From contig NZ_CP126604.1 in assembly GCF_008364625.2 (NCBI RefSeq), forward strand, positions 3,224,001 through 3,288,000: a DNA stretch of 64,000 nt. Direction: 5' to 3'. The notes below the pieces were generated by a model. That model was not told the origin of the DNA. It was given only the letters and a program-made list of their open reading frames with translations, and did not search any database. The stretch is from Enterobacter dykesii (GTDB lineage Bacteria; Pseudomonadota; Gammaproteobacteria; Enterobacterales; Enterobacteriaceae). A program made the translations under genes and the position numbers. Below are positions 8,983 to 18,406 of this stretch, piece after piece (the stretch's first letter is position 1; every line of letters starts with the position of its first letter).

Positions 8983-11355
8983 TTAACTCAATGGTATGGT
9001 CGCATCACCTTGGCCTGAAGCTTCTGAAGACATGGATTCACAGGCGGTGAATTTTGGGTAGGGAACGTTCAGTTTCGCTGGCCCCGCATAGTCAAAATCA
9101 GCACTTTTTACCTTAAACTCGCCCTGGGTGCCGTGTTCAATTTTGGTCGGGTCAATGGTCAGATAGGAACCACCACACTGCACAGTGATTTTCTTTTTCG
9201 CCGTGATAAGGATTTCATCTTCGGTACTCGTAATGGTTAACCCTTTCGCGGCTGTGATATCAAGCCCATCAGTCTGGGCATGCATTTCGATTTTCCCCGC
9301 CGCCGCAACCAGTTTCATTCCCATCTCGTGAGCAAACACCACCACCGCTTTTTTCGCGACTAATGCAATACGTTTTAGCGCTGATATTTCCGTATTCCCG
9401 CCTGCAGTTAATATCTGATTCTGGTTAGCACTGAACTGAATATGCTGAGGCGTAGAAAGTGCAATTCCTGCGGGTGCACCCGCCACAATCACCGGCTGTT
9501 GCAGGGCATCCACACTTTGCTGTAAGAAACTTTGTTGTGTGTCATTATCCAGTGAATCGATATTTGCAGTTTCCAGGAGACTGGAGAGTGATTCAGCCAA
9601 AGACAGGGCGTCGGATAGCTGGCGTTTAACCGCTGTCATATCAAGCACCTGCCCCTGCGCCCTGGCCTGCCCGTCAGCACTGATAAATATCCCTTTCTGC
9701 GCCCGTATCGCGCCCCAACTGTCTGTCCGGAGCTCAAAGCCCTCGCCGCGCTGCTGTTTTTCGCTGTCGACCAGATGCCCGAGGTTGAGCTGGCTCTTGC
9801 CGCCATACTCCGTGCTGACCTTGATGTGCTCTTTTCCACGCTCGTCATCGAGGCGGATTTTGTTGTTAGCCGGGGTGCGCAGGACGTTACGTTTGTAGTT
9901 GCGGATGGTGACGTGGTCGCCGTGCGCCGAGTCGTGCAGCACGCCGGAGATGTACGGCCGGTCCGGGTTACCATCCTCAAAACCAATCGCCACTTCAGTG
10001 CCCGCCAGCAGCGGCAGGTGCAGACCGTAGGTATCCCCTGCATACGGGCGGGACTGGCGCACCCACAGGCTCTCGAACCCGGTTTCCCAGTTATCACGGT
10101 CAAACAGCATGTTGACGCGATAGCGACCGTCTTTATCGATGTGACCATAGATGTCATTTTCGGTGGTGCTGGTGACGCGGGCCGGAAGTGTGCCCGCTAT
10201 CACCGGGCGTGCCCCCGGCTCAGGACGGAAACTAAAATCAGTGCTGTCCGGAACGCCGTCAAAAGCAACCGCAAAGTCCTTATCACGGCGGGCATACGTG
10301 TGCATCGCCGTGATAACCACGCCCTGCGCATACACGTCAGCCACTTCATACCCGCCGGTGACTTTCAGTACCTGACCCGGCGAGAGCGTCGGACAGCTGG
10401 TGATGCCCTGCGCCCGGGTCTGACCATTCAGGTAACGTTCGTGACGAAGGCGGGCATAAAAGGCTCCGGACTCCGGGGCCGGATTGCGGTCATAGATGCT
10501 GCCCGGCGTCAGGTAGTTATCCGCCCAGTGATAGGCATCACCGTACGTGGTGACATCCCCGCGGGTCGCATCCACCAGGGTGTTCATGTCCTGCGTGGCC
10601 TGACGGTAGTTGTAGTCCCGGGTGCTGACCTGCTTCTGCACCACGCTGTGATGGCATTCCATTCCCCAGACCGAATCCACGCCTTTTGAATGCTGGCCCG
10701 ATGGCGGTACCGACAGCAGCGTCAGACCTTTCTCGTACCCCTGCTGGCTGTCGTAAAACTCCACCACGTCAATGTTGAGGCGCGTGTCGGTGGTGAAGCG
10801 AAACCAGATACCGACCTCACCCAGCAGGCGGGTGATAAAGTGCAGATCGTCCTCGCCGTACTGCATCACCTGCTCACGGCGCGGGTACTCTTTTGACAGC
10901 GAGAACAGAAAATCCTGACCACGCATGCCGTGACGCTCGCGCAGGATTTTTTCCACGATTTGCGGGACCGACATATCCTGGTAAATGGCGTTCTGGTGCG
11001 AACGGTCAAGCAGAGCCAGACGCGGCTGCAGCGTCAGGGCGTAGTGCGTTTCATCTTTTGAGGTGCCAAGGCGTTCAAAACCAGTCACCACCCCCTGAAT
11101 CACCCGCAGCGGCTGCTGGATTTTGATGCCGTACCCCTGGTCTACCGGAGCCTGCAGCCTCAGCGAGCCGGGCTTCATCAGCATCATCTCTTTGCTGATG
11201 CCGTGGTCGCGGCTGGTGAACTCAACACGGTAGCTGAATGGTCGGCTCAGGGCTTCGTCGCCTTCAAAAGCCAGCACGTCGGGTTCGGCCTCACAGCCCT
11301 TCACCACCAGAAGGTGGTGGTTATGGCTGAATCTTAACGGAGGATTGTTGCTCAT
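8983..11355 (-). CDS. vgrG: T6SS spike protein VgrG (TssI)
   Basis: VgrG trimers form the needle tip on the Hcp tube and resemble phage gp27/gp5. The 790-residue protein shows the gp27-like N-terminal part, the gp5-like OB-fold region (GRYRVNMLFDRDNW, then SLWVRQSRPYAG), the GTEVAIGFEDGNPDRPYISG motif, and a DUF2345 beta-helical extension (about residues 590-760). The tail is short, with no recognisable enzymatic domain, so this looks like a structural VgrG whose DUF2345 part receives the downstream DUF4123-loaded cargo. The ATG overlaps the clpV stop by four bases (ATGA). Confidence 0.97.
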   Translation of the reverse strand: MSNNPPLRFSHNHHLLVVKGCEAEPDVLAFEGDEALSRPFSYRVEFTSRDHGISKEMMLMKPGSLRLQAPVDQGYGIKIQQPLRVIQGVVTGFERLGTSKDETHYALTLQPRLALLDRSHQNAIYQDMSVPQIVEKILRERHGMRGQDFLFSLSKEYPRREQVMQYGEDDLHFITRLLGEVGIWFRFTTDTRLNIDVVEFYDSQQGYEKGLTLLSVPPSGQHSKGVDSVWGMECHHSVVQKQVSTRDYNYRQATQDMNTLVDATRGDVTTYGDAYHWADNYLTPGSIYDRNPAPESGAFYARLRHERYLNGQTRAQGITSCPTLSPGQVLKVTGGYEVADVYAQGVVITAMHTYARRDKDFAVAFDGVPDSTDFSFRPEPGARPVIAGTLPARVTSTTENDIYGHIDKDGRYRVNMLFDRDNWETGFESLWVRQSRPYAGDTYGLHLPLLAGTEVAIGFEDGNPDRPYISGVLHDSAHGDHVTIRNYKRNVLRTPANNKIRLDDERGKEHIKVSTEYGGKSQLNLGHLVDSEKQQRGEGFELRTDSWGAIRAQKGIFISADGQARAQGQVLDMTAVKRQLSDALSLAESLSSLLETANIDSLDNDTQQSFLQQSVDALQQPVIVAGAPAGIALSTPQHIQFSANQNQILTAGGNTEISALKRIALVAKKAVVVFAHEMGMKLVAAAGKIEMHAQTDGLDITAAKGLTITSTEDEILITAKKKITVQCGGSYLTIDPTKIEHGTQGEFKVKSADFDYAGPAKLNVPYPKFTACESMSSEASGQGDATIPLS

Positions 11356-14006
11356 GCGTTTACTCCCTGTATCCGATCAAACTCCAGGCCGATCCCCTCC
11401 TCGTCACTCCAGCTAAGGCGTAACGACGCTGGTTTCTGCCTGGCGGCCATGTGGGTGAGTAATTGCTGGCTCAGCACCGGCAAAATTTGTTGATTTAGCA
11501 GACTATCAACGTTACGCGCCCCCGTATCCGGCAGCAGGCAGGCTGTGGTCAGCGCGTCATAGAGACTCTCGTCAATTTGCGTGGTCAGCCCGTAGTGGCG
11601 GTGCAAGCGCTTGCTGACCTGTGAGAGTTTCATTTCCACGATGGTACGCATGGCTGCTTCCGAGAGGGGGCGGTAAATCACGGTCTGGAAGCGGGCCAGC
11701 AGCGCGGGCTGGAAGTGATCGCGCAGGATCGGACGCAGCAGCTCGTGGAGATCGCCTTCGCTGGCCTCAGGCTGTTCATCGAGCAGTTGCATCAGGTGAT
11801 CGCTGCCGAGGTTCGAGGTCATTAGAATGACGGTGTTGCGGAAGTCGATTTCACGCCCTTCACCGTCGCGCATAAAGCCGCGATCGAAAACCTGGTAGAA
11901 CAGGTTCATCACGTCGCGGTGCGCCTTTTCCACTTCATCCAGCAGCACCACGCTGTACGGACGCTTGCGCACAGCTTCGGTGAGGATACCACCCTGGCCG
12001 TAACCCACGTAGCCCGGCGGCGAGCCTTTCAACTGGGAAACCGTGTGCGGCTCCTGGTATTCAGAAAGGTTAATCGTTATGAGTGACTTCTCACCACCGT
12101 ATATGACATCGGCCAGCGCAAGCGCGGTTTCGGTTTTGCCAACACCGCTCGGTCCAACAAGCAGAAACACGCCCTGCGGGCCATTCTCGGATGTGAGACC
12201 CGTTTTTGCAGCACGCAGACGCTGGGCGATGGCCTCGAGCGCCACATCCTGCCCGACCACACGTTTATCGATTTCATTTTCAAGGGTCAGCAGTTCGGTC
12301 TGCTCATCTTTCATCAGCGATGACAGCGGCACGCCTGTCCAGTCGGCAATCACGTTGGCAACGGTGCGGACATCCACGTCCACGGAAAGCAGCGGATTGC
12401 TGTGCTGAATGCCGTTCAGTTCCTGCTGCAGCATGCGCGTCTCGCTCTGACGGGAGATATCCTGGCGGCTTTCCAGCAGTTGTTCGGTAAGTTTCAGTTC
12501 CTGCCCGTACTGAGTTTCAAGCTCATCGAGAGCAACGATAAGAGCGTTCTCTTCCTGCTCAATGACGGTCAGGCGTTCACCATGGCTCTGATTGCCGACA
12601 GCAATATCCTCCAGCAGTGCCTGCTTCTCCATTTCAAGAGAGGTAATCTGCGAGCGAATGCAGGTCAGCTGTTCCGGCACCGTGTCGAGGCACATGCGGA
12701 CGCGCGCTGCGGCGGTGTCGAGCAGGTCAACCGCCTTATCCGGCAACTGGCGGCCCGTCAGATAACGACGCGAAAGAGTAACTGCCGCACGAACCGCATC
12801 GTCGGTAATATGCACATTGTGGTGTTCGGCATAGCGGGATTTCAGTCCACGGAGCATCAGGCAGGCGGTGTCATCGTCAGGCTCATCCACTTTTACCATC
12901 TGGAAACGACGCTCCAGGGCCGCGTCGCGTTCGAAATATTGTTTGTATTCAGACCAGGTGGTGGCCGCAATAGTACGCAGTTCGCCACGCGCCAGCGCCG
13001 GTTTCAGCAGGTTGGCCGCATCTGCGCCACCCGCCTGGTTGCCCGCGCCGATGATAGTATGCGCTTCATCAATAAATAGCAGGACCGGGGACGATGATTG
13101 CTGCACCGCATCGATGACGTTTTTCAGCCGCTGTTCGAACTCACCTTTCACGCCCGCGCCAGCCTGCAGCAGACCCAGATCAAGGGTGCGGAGAGTGACC
13201 GTTTTCAGGGATTCAGGCACATTACCCTCGGCAATACGCAGCGCCAGACCTTCAACCAGTGCGGTTTTCCCCACACCCGGCTCGCCGACCAGAATCGGGT
13301 TGTTTTTGCGACGACGAGAAAGGATGTCCACCATCTGGCGGATTTCCGTGTCACGGCCAAACACAGGATCGATCTTCCCTTCCTTAGCCTTGGCGGTGAC
13401 ATCGAGGGTAAATTTATCCAGCGCTTTCTGCAGCGCAGGGCTCAGCTCCCCCTCTTCCATTTCCATACCAGCCGGGCGCCCGACAAACTCCACCTCACCA
13501 CCGTGGCTCTGTGCCAGCTCGGCTTCGCGCTGCATTTCCGGACGTTCATCCGATTGCGCATCCAGCAAAGGTCGCAGGCGCTCCAGTTGGCTCTGACCAA
13601 GCGTTAACAACGGCCACAGGCCGTCACAACGCGCCAGTTTCGGTTTTTCCACCAGGGCCATCAGCAGATGGACGCTGCGAATGTGCTCCTCGCCATTGAG
13701 TGAGGCAAGTAGCCAGGCTTGCTGCATCAAAGTCTGGATGTCATTTGAGAGCTGGGGCCGATGGCGCACGGAGCGAGGTTGTCTGTCGAGCCAACCCAGC
13801 AAATCCTGCCAGATGCCATCCATATCCCATTCATAGCGACGCGCCAGCACCGTCAGATCACCTTCCCCCTGCTCCAGCAGCTTCAGCAGCCAGTGCTCCG
13901 GCAAAATTTCCGCATGGGTGCGGGTCTGACAGAGCGAAGCTGCGCCTTCCATCGCTCGGGCACAGTAAGGGTTCAGACGACGTAACAGGATGGCTGGATT
14001 TTCCAT
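11352..14006 (-). CDS. clpV: T6SS sheath-recycling AAA+ ATPase ClpV (TssH)
   Basis: ClpV disassembles the contracted TssB-TssC sheath so that it can be reused. Two AAA+ modules are plain: GEPGVGKTALVEG with the Walker B sequence LLFIDEAH, and GPSGVGKTETALAL with VVLLDEVEKAH. A ClpN domain precedes them and a coiled-coil middle region lies between. The start at 14006 (MENPAILLRR) is preferred over 14036 because the family begins there and GAGAGA lies upstream. The resulting 884 residues match the family. It is separated from hcp by 156 bases holding an intrinsic terminator, so its expression is probably lower than that of hcp. It overlaps vgrG by four bases. Confidence 0.97.
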   Translation of the reverse strand: MENPAILLRRLNPYCARAMEGAASLCQTRTHAEILPEHWLLKLLEQGEGDLTVLARRYEWDMDGIWQDLLGWLDRQPRSVRHRPQLSNDIQTLMQQAWLLASLNGEEHIRSVHLLMALVEKPKLARCDGLWPLLTLGQSQLERLRPLLDAQSDERPEMQREAELAQSHGGEVEFVGRPAGMEMEEGELSPALQKALDKFTLDVTAKAKEGKIDPVFGRDTEIRQMVDILSRRRKNNPILVGEPGVGKTALVEGLALRIAEGNVPESLKTVTLRTLDLGLLQAGAGVKGEFEQRLKNVIDAVQQSSSPVLLFIDEAHTIIGAGNQAGGADAANLLKPALARGELRTIAATTWSEYKQYFERDAALERRFQMVKVDEPDDDTACLMLRGLKSRYAEHHNVHITDDAVRAAVTLSRRYLTGRQLPDKAVDLLDTAAARVRMCLDTVPEQLTCIRSQITSLEMEKQALLEDIAVGNQSHGERLTVIEQEENALIVALDELETQYGQELKLTEQLLESRQDISRQSETRMLQQELNGIQHSNPLLSVDVDVRTVANVIADWTGVPLSSLMKDEQTELLTLENEIDKRVVGQDVALEAIAQRLRAAKTGLTSENGPQGVFLLVGPSGVGKTETALALADVIYGGEKSLITINLSEYQEPHTVSQLKGSPPGYVGYGQGGILTEAVRKRPYSVVLLDEVEKAHRDVMNLFYQVFDRGFMRDGEGREIDFRNTVILMTSNLGSDHLMQLLDEQPEASEGDLHELLRPILRDHFQPALLARFQTVIYRPLSEAAMRTIVEMKLSQVSKRLHRHYGLTTQIDESLYDALTTACLLPDTGARNVDSLLNQQILPVLSQQLLTHMAARQKPASLRLSWSDEEGIGLEFDRIQGVNA

Positions 14007-14094
14007 GAGATTCTCTCTTTGTCGGTTCCTGGACACGCTACCGCCCCTCGCTGTTCACCAAAGCGCATAAGGTCAGGCAGGCAGATTTTTTTCT

Positions 14095-14127
14095 TTGCTG
14101 AGTACCCGCATCTCAGGCACTCAGCAA
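14095..14127. repeat. Second hairpin in the hcp-clpV gap
   Basis: A perfect 9-base inverted repeat, TTGCTGAGT and ACTCAGCAA, with a 15-base loop. On the minus-strand transcript it follows the terminator below, but its 3' side is A-rich rather than U-rich. It is therefore more likely an RNA-stability or processing element than a second terminator. Confidence 0.5.
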
Positions 14128-14156
14128 AAAACTGCGGACAGGAAAACCTGCCCGCA
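14126..14156 (-). terminator. Intrinsic terminator after hcp, inside the T6SS operon
   Basis: Read on the minus strand, the arms TGCGGGCAGG and CCTGTCCGCA (10 pairs, one of them G-U) enclose a TTTT loop and are followed by G and six T. It begins seven bases past the hcp stop and lies about 120 bases before clpV. A terminator within the cluster can keep the abundant tube protein Hcp above the downstream genes by partial readthrough. The structure is seen directly; partial readthrough is inferred. Confidence 0.75.
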
Positions 14157-14162
14157 TCAGGA

Positions 14163-14654
14163 TTACGCCGTGGCGCGTTCGTTCCAGGAATCGGAATGAA
14201 TGATGTTGCCGTCTTTGTAGGTCCAGGTGATTTTTTCGTAACGCAGTTCAACGCGTTCAAGGTGGTTGTGCTTCTCTTTAGATGGATCCTTGATGTCATA
14301 CATTTCAGGATTCACTTTCACTACCTTCACGTTTTCCAGTTTGGTGTTGAAGTACTCCACTTCCTGACCCGCGTCGTTGATTTTGTACCACTTGAATTCA
14401 GCGGATTTCAGGGTCTGACCGGTGGTCACCGCCTTGTACAGGTACGGGCTGGACGAGTCGATTTCCTTAGTGAACAGGAACGGGGTGTGGATACGGGTAC
14501 CGGTCAGCTTGCCGGTGTTGTTGTCAGTCGGGATGTACAGGTTATGCTCCTGAGCGACAACTTCGATGCTGCCTTCACGATCCTGAACGTCAACAGACCC
14601 TTTAATGTCCGCGCCGCCGTCGTCTTTCAGCCAAAGATAAACAGGAATTGCCAT
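14163..14654 (-). CDS. hcp: T6SS inner-tube protein Hcp (TssD)
   Basis: Hcp hexamers stack into the tube expelled by sheath contraction. The 163-residue product has the standard opening MAIPVYLWLKDDGG, the GTRIHTPFLFTKEID segment and the C-terminal KITWTYKDGN motif. No extended C-terminal toxin is fused. The start has GGAG seven bases upstream and lies five bases after the OmpA-like gene's stop. An intrinsic terminator follows immediately, consistent with high selective expression. Confidence 0.98.
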   Translation of the reverse strand: MAIPVYLWLKDDGGADIKGSVDVQDREGSIEVVAQEHNLYIPTDNNTGKLTGTRIHTPFLFTKEIDSSSPYLYKAVTTGQTLKSAEFKWYKINDAGQEVEYFNTKLENVKVVKVNPEMYDIKDPSKEKHNHLERVELRYEKITWTYKDGNIIHSDSWNERATA

Positions 14655-14659
14655 GTTAA

Positions 14660-16366
14660 TTACTCCGTTTTATTTTCTGAGACGCCATCATCCTGCGATG
14701 GCGCCATGTGTTTGCCGGGTATCTGACAGGCACTTGCCTGCGGTACCAGACTGATTTCGACACGGCGGTTAAGCGCACGCCCTTCCGGGGTGTCGTTGGT
14801 TGCGACAGGGCGGCTTGCGCCATAGCCCTGCACCGCAAAACAGCTTTCCGGCACGTCGCCGGTGTCACGCATCCAGTTGCGCACCGCTTCGGCACGTTTT
14901 AGAGACAACGTCTGGTTTAGTTGCGGATTGCCGGTGTTATCGGTATGCCCTGACACGACAATCAGCCAGCCGGGCTTCGCTTTGATGCCAACCAGTGAAT
15001 TCACCAGCATTTTGGTGGAGCCCGCCTTCAGCTCGAACTTGCCGGAATCGAACAGCGACATGCTGTCCAGCCTTACTATTTTCGGAACCGGTTTTGGGGT
15101 TGGCTGCGGTTTAGGAGGCGGCGGCACATACGAACGGATCGCTACCAGAAAGGGCATCCGTAGACGTTCCCCCTGATAAAGCCCGAGACCCAGCCGGGCC
15201 GGTACGCCGTTACGTGCATAGTCATCCAGCAGCGCCGCATTCTCACGAAGGACAGCAACGGCGCTAGCCTTCGGGACATAGTCATCCATGGAGAGGCTGT
15301 CGTAACGGGCTATATCGAAGCTCACGCGATGCAGTAGTTGACGATTGTTCCAGCCACTGCTGAGCAGCGCGGCGATGGCCGCCAGGGTGAATAGACCAAG
15401 GACACAGCGCCAGGTGCGGGCCCGGGGAGTGAGTCCACTTCCCTCAGGTAGTAGCGGCAGTATGAAATCCGGTAAGGGTGAGATCACCGTACTGTCCGTC
15501 CCTACCGGTTGCCAGCCAGCCACCTGCTGCATGGCGGTATGACGCGATAACCACGCCGTCCAGGCTGATGACGCAAGGCTTCCGGCAAGAATCGGCCCCA
15601 TTCCCCACAGCAGCGCCGCAGGTGCAATGGCCGGAACATCAGGATTATCATCGATGAATACCGCCTGGACATGTTGATGGAACCAGCTCATCAGGCTATT
15701 CATCAGCACCTGCTTTTGCATCACAGGCGCACCGCCAGTGGTGACCCACCCTGCAATTGAACAAGGCGCATTCGACTCACGCCAGACAGTCCACCCTTCA
15801 CCCGAAATAGCGGCCTGCCAGAGCATGTCATCCGTCATCGCGCTGCCGATCTGACCATTCAGAATCAATGGCATAGAATGTCCCGTTTCTTTACGCAACT
15901 GGCTGATTTGCCAGCGCAGAGTCAGCAGACGACTTGTCAGGGCTTCGCTATCGAGGTGTTTCTGCGGGCAGACACTGACCATCACCGACAGCTGACGCCC
16001 CCAGTCCGGGCGCTGCCACAGAATCTGACGGGCAACCTGCTCCAGATCCTGATGGTCCTCAACGCGGATCCAGCATCCCTGCGTGACCATCAGTACTGGT
16101 GACCGTTGAGGCCAGGTCAGAGGCATATCGCCACAAACCAGCACCACGGGTTGACGGTAAGAGGATTCAGGAAGGTCATCCAGAAGCAGGGTGACGTCAT
16201 GCTCCGCACGAGGTTTGGTGATATACCAGAACACGAAGATAACCCCGAGCATCGCCAGCAGAACGAGCACCGAAGCCAGCCGGGATACCGGCAGAAAAGC
16301 CAGACAGACCACGGCACTCAGCAAGGCGGCCCACAGCGCAAGAAGGCGCTGTTGTACAGGACTCAT
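14660..16366 (-). CDS. OmpA-family peptidoglycan-binding T6SS protein (TagL-like)
   Basis: Starting at 16366 the protein has 568 residues. It has a hydrophobic N-terminal pair (about residues 7-48), a long domain of unknown role, another membrane segment (about 318-340), a proline-rich linker and a C-terminal OmpA domain (about 430-545) with the SGHTDNTGNPQLNQTLSLKR motif that binds meso-diaminopimelate in this family. This should anchor the membrane complex to the cell wall, as TagL does where TssL lacks its own OmpA domain, and the TssL here does lack one. The longer frame to 16501 is rejected because the 16366 ATG overlaps the tssL stop by four bases. Confidence 0.9.
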   Translation of the reverse strand: MSPVQQRLLALWAALLSAVVCLAFLPVSRLASVLVLLAMLGVIFVFWYITKPRAEHDVTLLLDDLPESSYRQPVVLVCGDMPLTWPQRSPVLMVTQGCWIRVEDHQDLEQVARQILWQRPDWGRQLSVMVSVCPQKHLDSEALTSRLLTLRWQISQLRKETGHSMPLILNGQIGSAMTDDMLWQAAISGEGWTVWRESNAPCSIAGWVTTGGAPVMQKQVLMNSLMSWFHQHVQAVFIDDNPDVPAIAPAALLWGMGPILAGSLASSAWTAWLSRHTAMQQVAGWQPVGTDSTVISPLPDFILPLLPEGSGLTPRARTWRCVLGLFTLAAIAALLSSGWNNRQLLHRVSFDIARYDSLSMDDYVPKASAVAVLRENAALLDDYARNGVPARLGLGLYQGERLRMPFLVAIRSYVPPPPKPQPTPKPVPKIVRLDSMSLFDSGKFELKAGSTKMLVNSLVGIKAKPGWLIVVSGHTDNTGNPQLNQTLSLKRAEAVRNWMRDTGDVPESCFAVQGYGASRPVATNDTPEGRALNRRVEISLVPQASACQIPGKHMAPSQDDGVSENKTE

Positions 16367-17052
16367 TTTATGGCTCCCGGCAGCAAGGTCAGCAGCATCT
16401 GATCGAGCCAACGATCCAGTCCCCACCAGAGCGCGGCAAGAACAATCACGCTTATTCCAATACGTGCAGGCCATGATGCGAGCCATCCACCCATTTCCCA
16501 CCCGGCACGGCTTTCTGCCAGAACAGGGTGGGTCTGCGGATAGCTGAACGGCGCGACATGTTCACTGAGCGCGCTGACCAGCCTCTGGCGTTCAGGATCG
16601 TTCAGCGCGCGATAGCCCCCCAGGAATCCAAGCATCATTACCCGCTGGAAGCAGGTCAGTACGGCATTGTCTGGTGCAGGTTCGCGCAGCACATCGCGCA
16701 TCCTGTCACACAAAGTGTCACCGGCGTCCATCGTGCCAAGGAAGTATCCCTGCAAAGGAATGTCATACCATTGCACACAGGCATCATCCTCTACACCGCG
16801 CCCTTTGACTGCCTCATCAAGCAATGCAAATTGTGCAGTGAGGATATGCTTACAGCTGGCTTCATCAAGTTCACTCGCTTTCAGCTCACGCTGAACGCGC
16901 TCCACATCAGCAATACAGCGTTCCCACAAGATCCGACCTTCGCCTTCCTGAAACTGCGGGCCATGGCGAAGGCTGATGACCTGAAGCCAGGTATCCTGCA
17001 GCAGTGCGTCAATATCAACAGACACGACAGCGCCGTGTTTATGTTCACTCAT
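16363..17052 (-). CDS. tssL: T6SS membrane-complex protein TssL (DotU family)
   Basis: TssL is a tail-anchored inner-membrane protein that links TssM to the baseplate. The 229-residue protein has the helical cytoplasmic DotU domain (LDEAVKGRGVEDD and the following WYDIPLQGYFLG region) and one C-terminal membrane helix (about residues 190-215). It lacks the peptidoglycan-binding extension of long TssL forms, which the next gene supplies separately. Its ATG overlaps the tssK stop by four bases, and its own stop overlaps the next start by four. Confidence 0.95.
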   Translation of the reverse strand: MSEHKHGAVVSVDIDALLQDTWLQVISLRHGPQFQEGEGRILWERCIADVERVQRELKASELDEASCKHILTAQFALLDEAVKGRGVEDDACVQWYDIPLQGYFLGTMDAGDTLCDRMRDVLREPAPDNAVLTCFQRVMMLGFLGGYRALNDPERQRLVSALSEHVAPFSYPQTHPVLAESRAGWEMGGWLASWPARIGISVIVLAALWWGLDRWLDQMLLTLLPGAIK

Positions 17053-18389
17053 GTTCTCAATACCGCAAAGAGTTCAAGTTCAGGCTCTCCGAGCATCCCC
17101 GGGACGTAAAACATACACGTCCCACTCTGGAGCATCTCAGTCGCCAGAGGATGGGAGAGATCGAGACTGAAATACTGATTTTCCAGGCGCAGCGGAATGG
17201 CGGCTGGTACATGGCGCAATGGCATCAATGGTACGCCCACGCGGGAAGAGTTGACGATCCCCCGCACATGGTCAGGACTGCCCACCTTACACTGACGCGG
17301 GAACTGTTCCTGCAGTTGCGCTACTGGGATCGGCGAGCGCACAGAAAGATAGTAATCAGCCCCTTCGCGCAGACGCGGGTCATGCAGTCGAGCCTGCCAG
17401 AAGTGCAGCCGTGGGTCATAGTCGAGTGCCAGTGCAACCACGCGGGACGGCAGACTGGCTTCAAGCAGATCGCCCAGTAAATCAAACAGCGGCGGGAAGA
17501 CATTATTCAGTTGCCCATGTTGCCAGACCGGAATAGCACTCACCTGATGCTCAAGCGAGAAGGTCAGCAGGCTGCCCGCCAGGCGGGCCAGCTCCGGGTA
17601 CAGACGCTCCGGTGGGCTTTGCGGGTATCGCTGAAACTGTCCGAGCACGGGCTCGGCGCTGTTCAGCGCATTTAGCAGCCAGAACAGTGATACATCAGCC
17701 ACGGCGAAGTCTGCCATACGCTCATTGCTTTCACGCCGCATTGCCATCAGACGGCACAGTCGGGCCCGCAGTTGGGTCATCAGCTGTTCCAGCTGAGTTA
17801 CCAGCCAATGGCTGCCCTGGAGGGTCAACAGCGGAGGGAGAAACGTCTCATCCAGTAACCACATCCCCTGAGAGTCCTGCTGCAGGCGGGCGACCGGACA
17901 AGTCAGATAATCGCTGTTGTTCTGATGGGCAAAACGCAGCGTCAGTTCCGGTTGAATCACGGCAATCTGCCGAGTGTCTTCCCCAAAGGTATTGCGTACA
18001 TCCCGCCAGCACTGACGATATCGCACCGGACGCTCGGCCACTTCATCGGGTTTCAGGCAGTTGCCGCCGTTCGCCCGCAGTAGCGGGAGCGCCAGCACCA
18101 CCGTCACCTCCCGCGGTTCACTTTCAAGCGACAGTACCGGTGGCAGCGAATCAGCATTGTCAGTATCAATCAGCGTACCGTCCTGAAAACGGACATGCAT
18201 ATGACGGGCCTGCAGACGTCCAAGCCTGAGAGCGTCAGGCTCGAAGGTGGCATTGATCACCCCCCACGGGCAGGAAAGGCCCAGCCGGGCAATACACTCG
18301 GCAGACCAGGCCGCATACGCGACCTGTTGCTGAAAATGCTGGGGAGCGACCATGACGCCCCTCCCCCATAACGGTTGTTCCGTTTTCAT
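17049..18389 (-). CDS. tssK: T6SS baseplate protein TssK
   Basis: TssK trimers connect the TssEFG baseplate to the TssJLM membrane complex. The opening PLWGRGVMVAPQHFQQQ is the family signature, and the 446-residue length is normal for TssK. GCAGGA precedes the start with suitable spacing, 17 bases after tssC, and its end overlaps tssL by four bases. Confidence 0.96.
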   Translation of the reverse strand: MKTEQPLWGRGVMVAPQHFQQQVAYAAWSAECIARLGLSCPWGVINATFEPDALRLGRLQARHMHVRFQDGTLIDTDNADSLPPVLSLESEPREVTVVLALPLLRANGGNCLKPDEVAERPVRYRQCWRDVRNTFGEDTRQIAVIQPELTLRFAHQNNSDYLTCPVARLQQDSQGMWLLDETFLPPLLTLQGSHWLVTQLEQLMTQLRARLCRLMAMRRESNERMADFAVADVSLFWLLNALNSAEPVLGQFQRYPQSPPERLYPELARLAGSLLTFSLEHQVSAIPVWQHGQLNNVFPPLFDLLGDLLEASLPSRVVALALDYDPRLHFWQARLHDPRLREGADYYLSVRSPIPVAQLQEQFPRQCKVGSPDHVRGIVNSSRVGVPLMPLRHVPAAIPLRLENQYFSLDLSHPLATEMLQSGTCMFYVPGMLGEPELELFAVLRT

Positions 18390-18406
18390 CGGCTTCCTGC
18401 CTGTTA

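Noticed and set aside
9775..10689. 304-codon frame antisense to vgrG
   Set aside because: Fully inside vgrG with Arg/Val-rich shadow composition.
14095..14127. Second hairpin after hcp as a further terminator
   Set aside because: On the transcribed strand it is followed by an A run, not a U run; kept only as a structural repeat.
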